A DNA stretch of 16,737 nucleotides. It comes from Nymphaea colorata. Its lineage: Eukaryota; Streptophyta; Magnoliopsida; Nymphaeales; Nymphaeaceae. The stretch's first letter is position 1. Every line of letters starts with the position of its first letter. The stretch covers positions 28,761,200 through 28,777,936 of the forward strand of contig NC_045140.1 of NCBI RefSeq assembly GCF_008831285.2. The letters run 5' to 3'. Of this stretch, positions 7,164 to 16,737 are shown piece by piece. The translations under genes and the position numbers were made by a program. The notes beneath the pieces are model-generated. The model was not told where the DNA came from, did no database searches, and saw only the letters and a program-made list of their open reading frames with translations.

Positions 7164-10100
7164 AAGAGGTTTCAGCTAATGGTGGTTGTAGAGGATGAGG
7201 ACGAAGTTGAGGTTTCAATCCCAGTTGAGGAAGAGCAACCAGTAGAACAAGAGTGCCCAACGGAAATTGAGAAGGTGGATGGGGTTCTTCACTCCATGAG
7301 GGACCCAAACCGTCCTAAAGCAATGCGTGTTCTTGGAACCATTCAAGGGCACAGAGTCACAATCTTGCTAGATTCGGGAGCAACTCATAATTTTATGAGT
7401 TTAGAAACGGCCAAGGATAGCGGATGCACATTGGAAGATCAAGCACCACTCACGGTCTTGGTAGGAGATGGAACAAGGCTACCTTGCGTCCACATTTGCC
7501 GAAACATGGATATAACCGTGCAAGGGATCCCATACAAGATAGATGTCTTAGTTCTTCCGATAAAAGGGATGGACCTTGTTCTTGGTGTTGATTGGTTAGA
7601 GACACTTGGGGGAATCTACTGGGATTTCTCCAAAATGAAGATGAGATTTGAGAGGGAAGGAGGAGATCAAGTGACACTCGAAGGAATCCAGCCCAACTTG
7701 GAACCGAAGGCAGCCATCAAGGCTCTCGTAGCTCAACAGCCAGCCCTCTGGCTGATATCGTTAGCCACTGATGTACCTCCAAAAGGGAGAGAGACCGAAG
7801 TCATTCCCAAGGAAGTTCAGCAAGTATTGGATGGTTTTGAAGATGTCTTTTCTGAACCTAAAGGGTTACCTCCTCCAAGATCATACGATCACAGGATCGT
7901 CCTATCAAACGGGGCAGAACCGGTAAATGTTAGGCCTTATCGTTATGGGTTTACACAGAAAACGGAGATAGAGAGATTGGTAAAAGAAATGATTGAAGGG
8001 GGAATCATTCGCCCGAGTAGCAGTCCCTTCTCCTCTCCTGTTTTGTTAGTCAAAAAGAAGGATGAAACTTGGAGATTTTGTGTTGATTACCGGGCACTTA
8101 ACGAAGTCACGATTAAGGACCGCCACCCTATACCCATCATTGACGAACTCCTTGATGAATTGGCGGGCGCTTCCATTTTCTCCAAGCTTGACTTAAGGGC
8201 TGGTTACCATCAGATACGCATGGATAAGCATGACGTACCCAAGACTGCATTTAGAACTCACGATGGGCATTATGAGTTCTTGGTCATGCCCTTCGGATTA
8301 ACCAACGCCCCGGCTACATTCCAACGATGTATGAATGATCTTTTCAGACCACATCTGAGGGATTTCATTCTAGTTTTCTTCGATGACATTCTGGTTTACA
8401 GTCGATCATTAGAGCACCACATTGTCCACTTAAGGAAGACACTACAAATTTTGAGGCAGAATGAACTCTTTGCAAAAGCTTCTAAGTGCAGTTTCGGTCA
8501 AGAATCAATCGGCTATTTGGGACACATAGTGTCCAAGGAAGGTGTTAGAGCTGATCCAGAAAAGCTCCATGCCATGGAGCAATGGCCTTTGCCAAAAGAC
8601 CCGAGAGGAATGAGAGGATTTCTAGGTCTTACTGGTTACTATCGAAGGTTTATTCAAGGCTATGGATCTATAGCCTCCCCTTTGACGAAAATGTTGAAGA
8701 AAGGGGAGTTCACCTGGACGGATCACTCAAGGGAAGCATTCGTAAAGCTTAAGGCAGCAATGTTAGCCGCGCCCGTGCTAACCTTGCCAGATTTTTCACT
8801 TGATTTCGTGGTGGAGACGGACGCAAGCGACGTTGGTGTTGGGGCTGTCCTCAGCCAAAAGGGCCACCCAATAGCCTACATGTCCAAGGCTCTCACCCAT
8901 AGGGCAAAGCCATTATCCACATATGAAAAGGAGTTATTTGCCATCGTGTTGGCCGTGGAGAAATGGAGGCCCTACCTCATCGGGCGCAAATTCATTGTGA
9001 GAACGGATCATAGTAGTTTAAGGTATATGCTCAAACAAAGGGTCTCAACGCCTACTCAACAAAGATGGCTCGCCAAGCTATTGGGTTACGATTTTACAAT
9101 CGAATACAAGAAAGGAACCGAAAACTCGGCGGCTGATTCGTTATCGAGACTTGGAGAGCAATTTCTAACCTTGTCCGTTCTGGAAACCGATTTGTGGCAG
9201 CGATTGGTCATTGAACAAGAGGCTGATGAAGGTTTGAGACTACTTAGAGCATCGGTTCAGCAGAATCCGGGATCAATCCCAAACCATGGCATGAAGGGGA
9301 ACGTGCTTTACCGAAAGGGCAAAGCTGTGGTACCACGCGGTTCCTCCCTCAAAAAGGAGCTCCTATCACACTTTCATTGTTCAACCACCGCAGGTCACGA
9401 AGGCGTGGCCAAAACGCTTGCAAGGATCAAAACCCAATTTTGGTGGGAAGGTCTAAAAGGAGAAGTCAAAGAGTTTGTGAGGAGTTGTCAGATTTGCCAA
9501 AGGGAAAAGTATGAAGCAACCAAGCCACCCGGGCTGATGCACCCATTGCCAATACCTACAAAACCTTGGGCTGATGTATCAATGGATTTTATTGATGCAA
9601 TGCCACGTTCGGAAGGAAAGGAAGCGGTGTTTGTAGTGGTGGACAGATTGACGAAATATGGGCATTTTGCCCCTCTTCCAAGACACTACAATGGGCCGTT
9701 GGTTGCCGGGATATACCAAGACTATGTCGGCAAACTTCATGGAATGCCGAGCACTATCGTTTGTGATAGGGATTCGATATTCCTTAGTGCGTTTTGGCGC
9801 GAGTATATGCGCATGGCTGGGACTTCATTGCATTTCAGTACAGCCCACCACCCGCAAACCGATGGGCAAAGCGAGGTGGTGAACAGGACACTAGAGACCT
9901 ATCTGCGTTGTTTCGCGGGGGAACGACCGAACACTTGGGTTCGGTATCTTGCTTGGGCAGAATGGTCCTACAACACTAGTCTCCATTCCGGGACTAGTAT
10001 CACTCCCTACGAGGCACTGTATGGGTGTCCTCCTCCACTCATTCCAAACTATGAAGTAGGGACAGCTCAAGATGATGAGGTGGACTGCACACTCCGTAAT

Positions 10101-11246
10101 CGGGATGAGATCTTGACAGTTTTGAGGCAGCATATCGTAAGAGCCCAGAATCGAATGAAACAAACATATGATAAAGGCCGCAAAGATCGAGAGTTCAAGG
10201 TTGGGGACATGGCATGGTTGAAGAGGCTACCTATGCGACAAAAATCGTTGCTTGGACAGCCTTATTCCAAACTTTTACCCCGTTATTATGGGCCATTCCG
10301 GGTCTTGCAAAGAGTTGGCAAAGGAGCCTACAGGTTAGCACTACCACCCACCGCATTAGTCCATCCGGTCTTCCATGTAACTAGACTCAAGCCGCATTTT
10401 GGTCAGTTGCCAGAACTTATTGAACCTTTGCCAGATTTTCGGCCTAGACCGTATAGGATACTTCGTCACCGGCACCTGCAGAGAGAGGGGCGTCAGAGAC
10501 ATGAGGTTTTAGTTGAGTGGGACGGCCCAGATTCAGGTACATCATGGGAGCTATATGACAGGATTGTCCAGGATTTCCCAACTACTAGAGCTTGGGGACA
10601 AGCTCAGTCTCAGCGTGGTGGATCTGATACGGAACTCCCTAGGACTAGGCCGGGACTAGCCTTGATTGCTGCCGAATCCCATCAACTACCACAGGCCGAT
10701 AGCGCTAAGCTTGTCTGCGCGAACCCTTTGTCGCCAGATGGGCATGAGAGACTTGGTAAGGGTGAGACTTGGCCACTGAGTGTAAGGGGCAGAGAGGCTT
10801 TACTAACTGTGAATGGTGCAGCTTGTAGCGCTAATAACGCCACACAAGGCCTAACGTCACACCAGGTAATCGTCGGAGGCATGCCACTGCCGGCCACAGG
10901 CGCAGCACAACTCCGGGGCACGGCCGAGCGCACAGCCGAGGGACATCGCCGACTACCGGGCATCGAGGACGCAGACGGGTGCCGCGCGCAGGAGAGCGTC
11001 GACGCTGGAGGTCACCTGGAGCATTGTGAGGTTGTAGCGAGCGAGGACGCTATCAGAGTGCACAGCGGAAACCTTAGAGAGGCTAACGAGCGGGCACCAC
11101 CATCACCACTAGCAGCAGCAGCACTCGGGCGGGTGGCCGATCCTTGTTCCGAGGGTATCACGCACGGAGGTCATTCCAGCGAGGACAGCATTTTTCTTAG
11201 GGAGGCTAGCCGATGCAGTGAGCTGGAGTTGTCCGGGCCCAGCTGA
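5799..11246 (+). CDS. Gag-Pol polyprotein of a Ty3/gypsy chromovirus, with an LTR-encoded C-terminal tail
   Basis: This single 1815-residue frame supplies the structural and enzymatic proteins for cytoplasmic particle assembly, reverse transcription and nuclear integration. The order is: coiled coil (37-118), Gag core (about 222-378), zinc knuckle C442/C445/H453/C455, protease D525 in a DSGA motif, RT with D798 and FFDD at 860-863, RNase H (D1008, YEKEL 1042-1046, D1070, D1113), integrase zinc site H1193/H1200/C1230/C1233, catalytic D1263 or D1266, D1323 or D1325, and E1359, a GPF module at 1498-1500, and a chromodomain (1554-1599). The ATG is the first after the primer site and has G at +4. 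Gag and Pol share one frame with no stop or shift. Residues 1610-1815 are read from the 3' LTR, which is unusual. I see no disabling change. Clade assignment is uncertain. Confidence 0.95.
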   Translation: MAKKKNSRVEQQEMELGVEDAATESVHEGSGRNESNREKFSRIETELEEMRVRMSRQDQPSRVEERLSRFEEAMIRMTDNFTQISHQLGFLTGRMNKMDQLSESIEGLNQRMDRMERSVNHGHNREDKGKGPYEEPHTSYQAPKEHAASSFGGIKIGKDNQVPPKTNEAHMGNKKTMGVNMATCSKPLVDNDFEEISDEDSERIGQRSEKKRGQRNIEPRSNIRVDFPKFDGKNAQDWVIKAEQYFECQEVREDKKITTAMIYFEGAAMRWYRSYKRKNPVMVWETFSNALLARFGVSSYTNYHVELINMKQITTVEEFQGRFEDMSCMVGDWPEPALIGAFMSGLREDIRIEMLSEEHVDLDSCFARARVMEEKLLKRAAYEKFSKTGGFNQNKGNFNRPTPKPQPQGFPKRDTRPAVRDNVPVRYITAKERDERFKAGLCVSCEEKWFKGHKCKRFQLMVVVEDEDEVEVSIPVEEEQPVEQECPTEIEKVDGVLHSMRDPNRPKAMRVLGTIQGHRVTILLDSGATHNFMSLETAKDSGCTLEDQAPLTVLVGDGTRLPCVHICRNMDITVQGIPYKIDVLVLPIKGMDLVLGVDWLETLGGIYWDFSKMKMRFEREGGDQVTLEGIQPNLEPKAAIKALVAQQPALWLISLATDVPPKGRETEVIPKEVQQVLDGFEDVFSEPKGLPPPRSYDHRIVLSNGAEPVNVRPYRYGFTQKTEIERLVKEMIEGGIIRPSSSPFSSPVLLVKKKDETWRFCVDYRALNEVTIKDRHPIPIIDELLDELAGASIFSKLDLRAGYHQIRMDKHDVPKTAFRTHDGHYEFLVMPFGLTNAPATFQRCMNDLFRPHLRDFILVFFDDILVYSRSLEHHIVHLRKTLQILRQNELFAKASKCSFGQESIGYLGHIVSKEGVRADPEKLHAMEQWPLPKDPRGMRGFLGLTGYYRRFIQGYGSIASPLTKMLKKGEFTWTDHSREAFVKLKAAMLAAPVLTLPDFSLDFVVETDASDVGVGAVLSQKGHPIAYMSKALTHRAKPLSTYEKELFAIVLAVEKWRPYLIGRKFIVRTDHSSLRYMLKQRVSTPTQQRWLAKLLGYDFTIEYKKGTENSAADSLSRLGEQFLTLSVLETDLWQRLVIEQEADEGLRLLRASVQQNPGSIPNHGMKGNVLYRKGKAVVPRGSSLKKELLSHFHCSTTAGHEGVAKTLARIKTQFWWEGLKGEVKEFVRSCQICQREKYEATKPPGLMHPLPIPTKPWADVSMDFIDAMPRSEGKEAVFVVVDRLTKYGHFAPLPRHYNGPLVAGIYQDYVGKLHGMPSTIVCDRDSIFLSAFWREYMRMAGTSLHFSTAHHPQTDGQSEVVNRTLETYLRCFAGERPNTWVRYLAWAEWSYNTSLHSGTSITPYEALYGCPPPLIPNYEVGTAQDDEVDCTLRNRDEILTVLRQHIVRAQNRMKQTYDKGRKDREFKVGDMAWLKRLPMRQKSLLGQPYSKLLPRYYGPFRVLQRVGKGAYRLALPPTALVHPVFHVTRLKPHFGQLPELIEPLPDFRPRPYRILRHRHLQREGRQRHEVLVEWDGPDSGTSWELYDRIVQDFPTTRAWGQAQSQRGGSDTELPRTRPGLALIAAESHQLPQADSAKLVCANPLSPDGHERLGKGETWPLSVRGREALLTVNGAACSANNATQGLTSHQVIVGGMPLPATGAAQLRGTAERTAEGHRRLPGIEDADGCRAQESVDAGGHLEHCEVVASEDAIRVHSGNLREANERAPPSPLAAAALGRVADPCSEGITHGGHSSEDSIFLREASRCSELELSGPS
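7326..7598 (+). other. Retropepsin-like protease domain
   Basis: The domain spans residues about 510-600. The catalytic motif is [11 protein letters not shown] with D525, and the second half carries 'LVLGVDWL' (D598), typical of Ty3/gypsy proteases. It would cleave the polyprotein as a homodimer. Nothing suggests inactivation. Confidence 0.85.
7911..9158 (+). other. Reverse transcriptase and RNase H domains
   Basis: Residues about 705-1120. RT palm residues are D798 in '[12 protein letters not shown]' and D862/D863 in the FFDD box, a normal variant of YxDD. The thumb/connection segment includes '[13 protein letters not shown]'. RNase H has D1008 (TDAS), the YEKEL glutamates (1043, 1045), D1070 (RTDHSSL) and D1113 (AADSLSR). 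All metal-binding positions expected of the family are present. Confidence 0.92.
9351..10433 (+). other. Integrase domain
   Basis: Residues about 1185-1545. The zinc-binding part has H1193, H1200, C1230 and C1233. The core holds 'SMDFID' (D1263/D1266), 'VCDRD' (D1323/D1325) and 'GQSEVVNR' (E1359), which makes the D-D-35-E site. The C-terminal part has the GPF form of the GPY/F module (1498-1500) followed by '[12 protein letters not shown]'. It would cut the target with a 5-base stagger, matching the GATTG duplication. Confidence 0.92.
10458..10595 (+). other. Chromodomain at the integrase C-terminus
   Basis: Residues 1554-1599 carry the pattern '[15 protein letters not shown]....TSWE....I...FP'. 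This fits plant chromovirus chromodomains of the group lacking a full aromatic cage. Such domains are thought to steer integration to particular chromatin. It ends only about 10 residues before the LTR boundary. The assignment rests on motif reading alone. Confidence 0.75.
10626..11246 (+). other. LTR-encoded C-terminal extension of the polyprotein (206 residues)
   Basis: Codon 1609 straddles the LTR boundary at 10625, and the frame continues to a TGA at 11244-11246 in U3. The extension is GC-rich, rich in A, E, S, G and P, and matches no family I recognise. It has weak internal echoes ('NLREANE' and 'FLREASR', each preceded by an 'SED' motif). The same sequence is carried open in the 5' LTR (2197-2817), differing by one residue (Q there, R here). 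Since the TATA box lies further downstream, this part of U3 would be present in the genomic RNA. It may be a functional tail or simply untranslated-like read-through, and no evidence of selection is available here. Confidence 0.6.
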
Positions 11247-11495
11247 CCGACCTAGCCACACATGCCCAGTGGACCGAGACTGAGTTGGAGGAGTTTTCAG
11301 CCCCAAGCCGACCATTTCAGGCCGAGACGGAGTGATTACAGCATTACGGGTCAGTCGGAGCGGTTTTGACAGGATCCCGTCTTAGGACCCGATCCAAATC
11401 CAGCGTTTTTAGTAGGAACCGGTTTCATTTTTAGTTATGTTTCAGTTTTGTACCGACCCGGTTCGAGACATAGACCGAACCGAGTCATGCTACAC

Positions 11496-11503
11496 TTTAA
11501 ATA
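11496..11503 (+). promoter_or_regulatory. TATA-like box of the 3' LTR
   Basis: TTTAAATA, identical to 3067-3074 in the 5' LTR, with the same palindromic motifs upstream. It lies 250 bases after the polyprotein stop. In the 3' position it could drive transcription outward into the flanking DNA. Confidence 0.45.
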
Positions 11504-12729
11504 GTGTCTTTGTGAAGTTAACCCTAAGTTGTTAATGATTTTTGGACAAAGTTTCTAATAGAAACAGGTTTCTCTTCACCCGCGCGTTTCTTGCGCCTCC
11601 ATCTTCTTCTTCCTCCCCATTTCTGTGTGAAACATCTGAGGTTCTTCTCCAGCCTCCTCAGATTCATCAATGGCGGATTGGCAACCCGACATTATCCCAC
11701 ACCCTCCGCTGGTTTTCTCTACTAGGAGGTGAAACGAAGCAAGCAGCCGGCGGGTTGTCTTCTTCATCGTCTACCCGAGCAGAAGCAAAGGTGAATGCCG
11801 TGCGGACTCCTCAGCCACAGGGGTGTCGAGAGGCGTCATCCACCATCCGGAAGGCATTCTCCAGCCTTCGCGCAATGCCTACACGGCGGTGTGAAGATCT
11901 GAGATGCATTTGATCGTCCGTTCAGCAGAAATACAGCTAAGTGTGTTTTCCAGCGTCATTTCCTCTCGTAGTGACTGTAAATCGCCTCCCCAATTCGTTT
12001 GTATGCCGTGGGATCCTTCTGGAATCCGTGAGGATGATCTGAAGAAGGATCGAAGCGAAGGAGGATGGGTTTGGGGGTCGTTTGGAGGATGATCGAGCCT
12101 CTTTTTGAGCATTCGGTTGAAACAGGCCTACCACAGCCAGTCTCAATCCGAGCTTAAATCGAAGGGTCAATCGGCCATAACTTTTGGGGATTTTGATACT
12201 GTTCGCTTCCCACCGAACCAAGCTTTCTATAGGAAGTGGAATCGCGTCAATCCGTTCAGTATTGAGTGAGTTACGAGCTTGAGAAGTCGGAGTAGGTTCT
12301 GTCACGCAATTCCGCCGACCAGTTCCTGTTTCCGGCGACATTTCCGGCGATCCAACCGTTGGATCTTCACGATTCCGGTGCCATTAGATTCCCAACATAC
12401 CGGAGATCATCTCCACCAAATTTGACGTCGATCGGACTGTAGATGGCGTTTCTGGAGGCGACGGTCTGAATCTGGCGGGAATCGGCGGCGAGCATCCCTG
12501 TTTCTCCGCCACAGGCGGCTGTAACCCAATATTCGCTTAGAACATTGGGAATGCAGCATCACCGGGTGATCTATTGACTTTAGCTTGTTCCAAATTTAAT
12601 TATCTGTCGATTGCAAGTGGTTTCATCTCTTGATTTGATCGCATTGAGGCGGAGTGGCGATATGAAGACCTGTGGCTGTTCTTCTGCACGACGGCTCTTC
12701 CTGAAACAGGCGACAGAACTACAGCGACT

Positions 12730-13156
12730 TGAGGGATCAACGACTGGGGTCTAGACAGCTCAGATTCAGCTCAAATTTGGAGCGTCTACTCCTTGGCTAG
12801 TGGTCTTGCTACAATCCAAATTTCAGGATTTTTGGAGGTGTCTATGAATTGTTATGATTTTTCCATCGAAGACCTCTCCAGCAGTCCTGAAGCTGTTCTG
12901 CGCCTGATACATTTCTGAACGAAGGACAGAACGTGCGCGATTTTCAGAGCTCAACGACCTGGCCTTAAACTCGTCGGATTTGGCTCAAACTTGGAGCGTC
13001 CACTCCTGAGGATGTCTACTTGTTGCTGACCAAGTTTGGGGATTTTGGAGACTCCTGTGATTTTATACGAATTTTAGACTGGAGGCCACTCTCTGCCAGC
13101 GCCTGAACCTGTCTTCTTCGTTTTCCAGAACAGAGGCCAAGCCTCGACGCTACCCC
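12730..13156 (+). repeat. Two degenerate 214-bp tandem units in the 3' LTR of element A
   Basis: CAACGA at 12738 and 12952 are again 214 bases apart, mirroring 4311 and 4525 of the 5' LTR. The second unit is one base shorter than its 5' counterpart because of a missing T near 13035. Boundaries are approximate. Confidence 0.6.
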
Positions 13157-14124
13157 GATCTCGTTTTCTTCGATATTGGGGAAACGAGTATCTCTGGTGA
13201 TTTCAGCTCCTTGAATCCCTTGTTTTCCTTTGATTATGTCCTGGATTTGATCGTGCTTGCACTTGTTTTGGCGGAGCATACCCCTGCTGCAACGAGGATG
13301 GGCTGCAACCTGTTAGCATAGACTGCAACAGTCCGTGAGCCGCAACCTTGGAGTTGAAGGGTGCTCGTCGACACCAGTTCGACGCCTGCTTCCCCTTAAC
13401 AGCATACAAAGAGGGGTTTAGATCGCATCTTGTGAGGCATTTCATACTTTGGCTCTGTTGTTCGATTACTGTTTTGCTGTAACAGTAATCCGTGCTTCCC
13501 TTGTTGCTGAGGTGAACCGTGAGCCATCAAGCGACCGGTGAGTTGGGGTCGTGGAGCTGCTGTCCAGCTTGGGCGAGGAGGCATTTGCTGAGTACCGAGG
13601 CTTAGTTTCTGGTTTCCAGCCTCGGTGGATAGCTCGGACTAGCTCCGAGGAGGTTTGTACCCTGTCCCACTATAGCACGGGGAGGGTGTTCTTGCTTACA
13701 AACCCGCCTACACGGCGCGCGGCATAGTGAGGTCCTCGGAGGCTCGTTCAGCCGACGACACACCTCCTTGCGGCTTGGCCACCTAGGGGTTGAGGGTGTG
13801 GTTTGTGCGCTTAGGCATTATGTTTTTGATGAATGCTTGGATGTGAATGTGGTTGAGTGAGGTGAGCGTTTAAGTTGTATCGTCGCGGTTGTATAAGCCT
13901 TGAGCCCCTTGGCATTCTTGTAGTAGGATTGGCTATTTGGGTTCGGGAAACACTCTTGTAATTCTGTCCTAACTTGGGAAATTAAGCCGGGGTTGCTGTC
14001 CGGCAGGGAAAGAGTGTAAAGTCTTCTTAATACTTAGCCTATTCGGAGCCTGCCCCAAGAGATCTTGGGAAGGGAGTTCGGCATTCGGCAGCGAGCTTAG
14101 GCAGTCCTAGCCGGGTTCCCACCA

Positions 14125-14129
14125 GATTG
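14125..14129 (+). repeat. Target-site duplication, right copy (GATTG)
   Basis: GATTG follows the terminal CA of the 3' LTR and equals 2191-2195. After it come only eight more bases (TGTCCAGC). Joined to the left flank these give an uninterrupted LTR-B tail resembling 5561-5584 of LTR A. That supports insertion into the U5 part of LTR-B. Confidence 0.93.
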
Positions 14130-14137
14130 TGTCCAGC

Positions 14138-14237
14138 NNNNNNNNNNNNNNNNNNNNNNNNNNNNNNNNNNNNNNNNNNNNNNNNNNNNNNNNNNNNNNN
14201 NNNNNNNNNNNNNNNNNNNNNNNNNNNNNNNNNNNNN
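14138..14237. other. Assembly gap of exactly 100 N
   Basis: A run of 100 N is a customary placeholder for a gap of unknown length between contigs. The true distance, and the orientation of the sequence to the right, are therefore not established by the sequence. Confidence 0.95.
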
Positions 14238-16737
14238 TTCCTCACTCAATCCAACATTCATCATACACAACAAACCATGCATTCAATCCCTAGGCCGTGC
14301 AAACCATCACCATGCACCCTAGGTAGGTCCGTAGTCCGGGTTCGTGTCCTTAGCTATCTAGCTTTGGAGGTAACCCAAGCACTACACGCCCGGAGGCAAG
14401 GCTGAAAACAAGTGCACCCGCCCTCGAATCTATAGGGTGATTCGGGTGCCTACCTGGCTGAAGCAAGTTCAGCAAACGACCAAGGGCAAAGGCCAAAGCC
14501 CCTTGGTAATCAGCACGTCGGTCTTCGCAAGCGAGGCGCCCGATCAAGTTGGTCTCTCCTCCTTGCTCAAGACGAAGACAGCATAGTTACTGTTTTGTAA
14601 TTCAGCAACTCAAGACGGGAGAAGGGATTGCACTTAGCTGGAAATGTTGAAACCCCTAGTGCTGTGATGAAGTAGGGGGAAGCTAGCGCTGACAAGGTGA
14701 CAGCGTACACCCTTCTTCTCCCGGGATCAGCTCAGCACACGGTTGCTGGACTGCTCCTCCTTCTCAGCAATACATTCCAGAAAACAAATAGAGAAGGTTA
14801 CTGTCGAAAATGGCAAGGAAAAAGAGTATTTCCAAGCGTTGTTAGGAGACTTCACCGTGAGAACGTTTTACCCCTGTTCGTTGTTGAGTTTAGGGGGATG
14901 CAAGCGCCGCTTAGCCCGGCGTAAGCTATGTCTCCTAACCGGTGTAGCTGCAATGGATTAGGCCCTGCTGTCCGCAACACCCTCCATGATTTGGCTACAA
15001 TGCACTTCAACCAAGAGCGGGCAAATCACTGAAAGAGGCAAGGATTAAGTGCAGAAATTCGAAGGTGGAGAGGCGTCACCAGATTGAGGATTAAACCCCT
15101 GGAGCTAGACGATGAAGGGGTGAGGCAAGCTTCGATTGACGCCGAAGCACGCGCGCTGTCCTGGACAGCTTAAGCTCCCTGGTTCTCTGGCGAAGGTTCT
15201 GGATTCTCAGGCTTTGCCGATCTTCCAAAAATCATTAAAAATCAACCACAGCTCGGATTGGGCTGAAATTTGGTGGGTAGCTGCCTCTGATGATTATGAA
15301 GGGACGCTCCAAAAATCACTGCAATCGGAGCCCTCTAAGGTCAAGTCGTTGAAGGCTGAAGGCGCCGGACTGTCACAGTCAACAGGCTCTGTTCAGGAAC
15401 AGAACAGAATGCAGGCGAGTTCCAGAGTAGTCTGTCTTCAAAAATTCATTCCCGTTGATCCAGACACCCAACAATCCTGAAATTTGGATTGAAGGGAGCC
15501 GATACACCAAGGTTTGGACGCCCAAAAGATTGGGCCCAAACAAGACCTCCTTGGTCAAGTCGTTGAGCAGTTTTGGAGCTGGACGCTGCAAGGTGGAGCT
15601 CTGTTCAAGACGACAGGAACTTGTTCAGACAGCTTCGGCTTCAGATCTTCGTTCCAGTCATTTCCTTCGTCCAATGAATGCCAAATTTCACCGGGAGACT
15701 CCTAAGACACCAAGGAAGGAGCTCCCAAGAGGCCCGGCTCAGATTCGCTCTCAGGTGATAGCTCCTGGAAGGCACGCGACGCTGCAGCAGTGTTCATCCA
15801 CTCAGGCGGGTGCAGGAAGGATTCCAGAGCTTCAATCGATTCTCCGGTTGATCATATTCAATCAAAATGTTAATCAGAGCATTAGATATCATGAATAGAT
15901 CAAGAACAACAGGATTGATCGAATGAGGATAGTCAGATCACCGGATTTGGTGGTTTTCCCCAAATTCTAATGAAGATGGGGGAGCTGCCGCCGTTCAGGC
16001 GGAGATTGCAGAATTCCACCGCCGTTCTTTTTCAGATTCAGGCCGTCGATCATATCTCAGTCATCCGACGTCGGATTTGGGGCCTCCTTAGCTTGAAATG
16101 TGCGTAAGGATGTTAGGAAGGCAACCACAGTGGCCGATCGTCGAGATTGTACACCATTTTCTTCAGATTTGCAGGTTTCCAGGGACTGGTCGGCGGCAAA
16201 ATTGGGGAAAACAGTCCAGGCTATTCAAACTGCGATATCTCCCTCATTTCTGGTCGGATTTGACTCATTTCGGGTTTGTTGGTTTCGTATTGATGAGGGG
16301 AAAGTCACAGAAGCGTCGGATCGTCAAAACCCTCTCTGTATTTCTTCAGATTTACGTTTTATCAGGGTTCAGGGCCTGTTTTCCAGAAACCGGTTGAAGG
16401 CTATTCCGTTTTTCATTTTCCTTTCGATTCCTTTGCGTTTCTCCTCGATTTCTCGCAGCAATAACATTACAGAAGCAAGAGTAAACACATGCTACAGAAA
16501 TCACTTAGTCTCCCATCGATTTAAATCCCTGCTCACAGTGTTAGACGAACGGAAGGATTCCGCCCGAATGCACTTCTCACAATCAATAAAACCGATCGGA
16601 CGACTCTTCAAGCCAGCGACAATCGCCCGAGCTACCTTCGGTGGATTCCAAACGAGTTAGAAGCACCTCCGGCGTCAGCAGCGTTAGAGCCACCTTCTGG
16701 AACGAACGGACAACTAGAGGAAGCCGTGGGAGATCAA
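14238..16737 (-). mobile_element. Second LTR-B copy, inverted relative to the first
   Basis: 14238-16305 is the reverse complement of 2068-1. Sampled identity ranges from about 96-99% in most stretches to about 85% in one stretch (around 14970-15070). The remaining 16306-16737 carries about 430 bp of the same LTR upstream of what the left copy shows. It contains an ATTTAAAT at 16519-16526 that could be a promoter element, though this is weak. No coding domain is recognisable. Open frames on the plus strand here are antisense to the LTR and match frames in the left copy only because the DNA is repeated. The copy starts at the gap and runs off the right edge. Confidence 0.75.
14479..14507 (-). 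repeat. ACCAAGGG/CCCTTGGT hairpin in the inverted LTR-B copy
   Basis: ACCAAGGG (14479-14486) and CCCTTGGT (14500-14507) form an 8-bp stem that matches 1799-1827 of the left copy. Both arms are intact in both copies. Confidence 0.4.

Larger units (their letters stand above)
2196..14124 (+). mobile_element. Complete Ty3/gypsy chromovirus-type LTR retrotransposon (element A)
   Basis: The element has paired long direct repeats beginning TGATAC and ending CCACCA, a 5-bp target duplication, an initiator-Met primer site, and one frame with Gag, protease, RT, RNase H, integrase and chromodomain in that order. Integrase after RT/RNase H places it in Ty3/gypsy, and the chromodomain places it in the chromoviruses. 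The RT and chromodomain look closest by eye to Reina-type plant elements. LTRs of 3.5 kb are more usual for Tekay/Del-type elements, so I leave the clade open. Total length is 11,929 bp. The element is nested in LTR-B. With two substitutions between the LTRs it is very young. Confidence 0.95.
10625..14124 (+). repeat. 3' LTR of element A
   Basis: It is 3500 bp, from TGATAC to CCACCA, and is followed at once by the GATTG target duplication. It matches the 5' LTR except for G11092 and G13238 (A in the 5' copy), eight one-base deletions after 11948, and a single copy of the terminal 57-bp unit. The eight deletions are mostly in homopolymers and all fall toward the contig end. No purine-rich priming tract lies directly upstream (see findings). 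The 214-bp tandem units are at about 12730-13156. The hairpins lie at 13464-13490 and 13652-13704. As the downstream LTR it would supply polyadenylation signals, but I could not place one with confidence. Confidence 0.95.

Noticed and set aside
10480-10490. AGAGAGAGGGG as the polypurine tract
   Set aside because: It is 134 bp upstream of the LTR start, which the target duplication fixes at 10625. A priming tract should adjoin the LTR.
14050-14245. Open frames running through the N block
   Set aside because: They exist only because unknown bases give no stops. They are gap artefacts.
16519-16526. ATTTAAAT as TATA box of the inverted LTR-B copy
   Set aside because: It is a palindromic AT-rich octamer with no other promoter context, and the LTR boundaries are not visible, so it was not listed as a promoter.
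1-16737. The window as one long host palindrome or a gene-bearing system (CRISPR, defence, operon)
   Set aside because: All recognisable content is plant LTR retrotransposon. There are no spaced identical short repeats, no bacterial-style gene cluster and no host gene.

Overview
The window looks like repeat-rich nuclear DNA of a flowering plant. It is filled by LTR retrotransposon sequence of the Ty3/gypsy superfamily, and I see no host gene, tRNA, rRNA or CRISPR array. The plant assignment rests on the primer site (a 12-nt match to the 3' end of plant initiator Met-tRNA), the chromodomain-bearing pol, and the very long LTRs. The species cannot be told from the sequence.

Layout. (1) 1-2195 is part of an older, related LTR, called 'LTR-B' here, cut by the left window edge. 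(2) 2196-14124 is one complete, very young element, called 'element A': 5' LTR 2196-5760, primer-binding site 5764-5775, a single uninterrupted gag-pol frame 5799-11246, and 3' LTR 10625-14124. A perfect 5-bp target duplication GATTG lies on both sides (2191-2195 and 14125-14129). (3) 14125-14137 is a short continuation of the interrupted LTR-B. (4) 14138-14237 is a run of exactly 100 N, a scaffold gap. (5) 14238-16737 is a second LTR-B copy on the minus strand, so the two flanks form a 2068-bp inverted repeat across the gap.

Element A. The frame encodes, in order, a coiled-coil Gag with an unusual zinc knuckle, an aspartic protease, reverse transcriptase, RNase H, integrase (zinc domain, D-D-E core, GPY/F module) and a short chromodomain. 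It then continues 206 codons into the U3 part of the 3' LTR before stopping. All catalytic residues I looked for are present. The two LTRs differ by two substitutions, eight single-base gaps (all missing from the 3' copy) and one 57-bp tandem duplication at the end of the 5' LTR. The copy therefore looks recent and possibly competent. The TATA-like box in U3 implies a leader of about 2.7 kb before the gag start. That leader holds 214-bp tandem units and several hairpins that recur in LTR-B.

The most useful points for follow-up are the LTR-encoded tail of the polyprotein, the missing polypurine tract, the duplication across the LTR/primer-site junction, insertion into the matching U5 position of a related LTR, and the repeat and hairpin architecture shared by two diverged LTR families. 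The inverted arrangement must be read with care because it spans an assembly gap.
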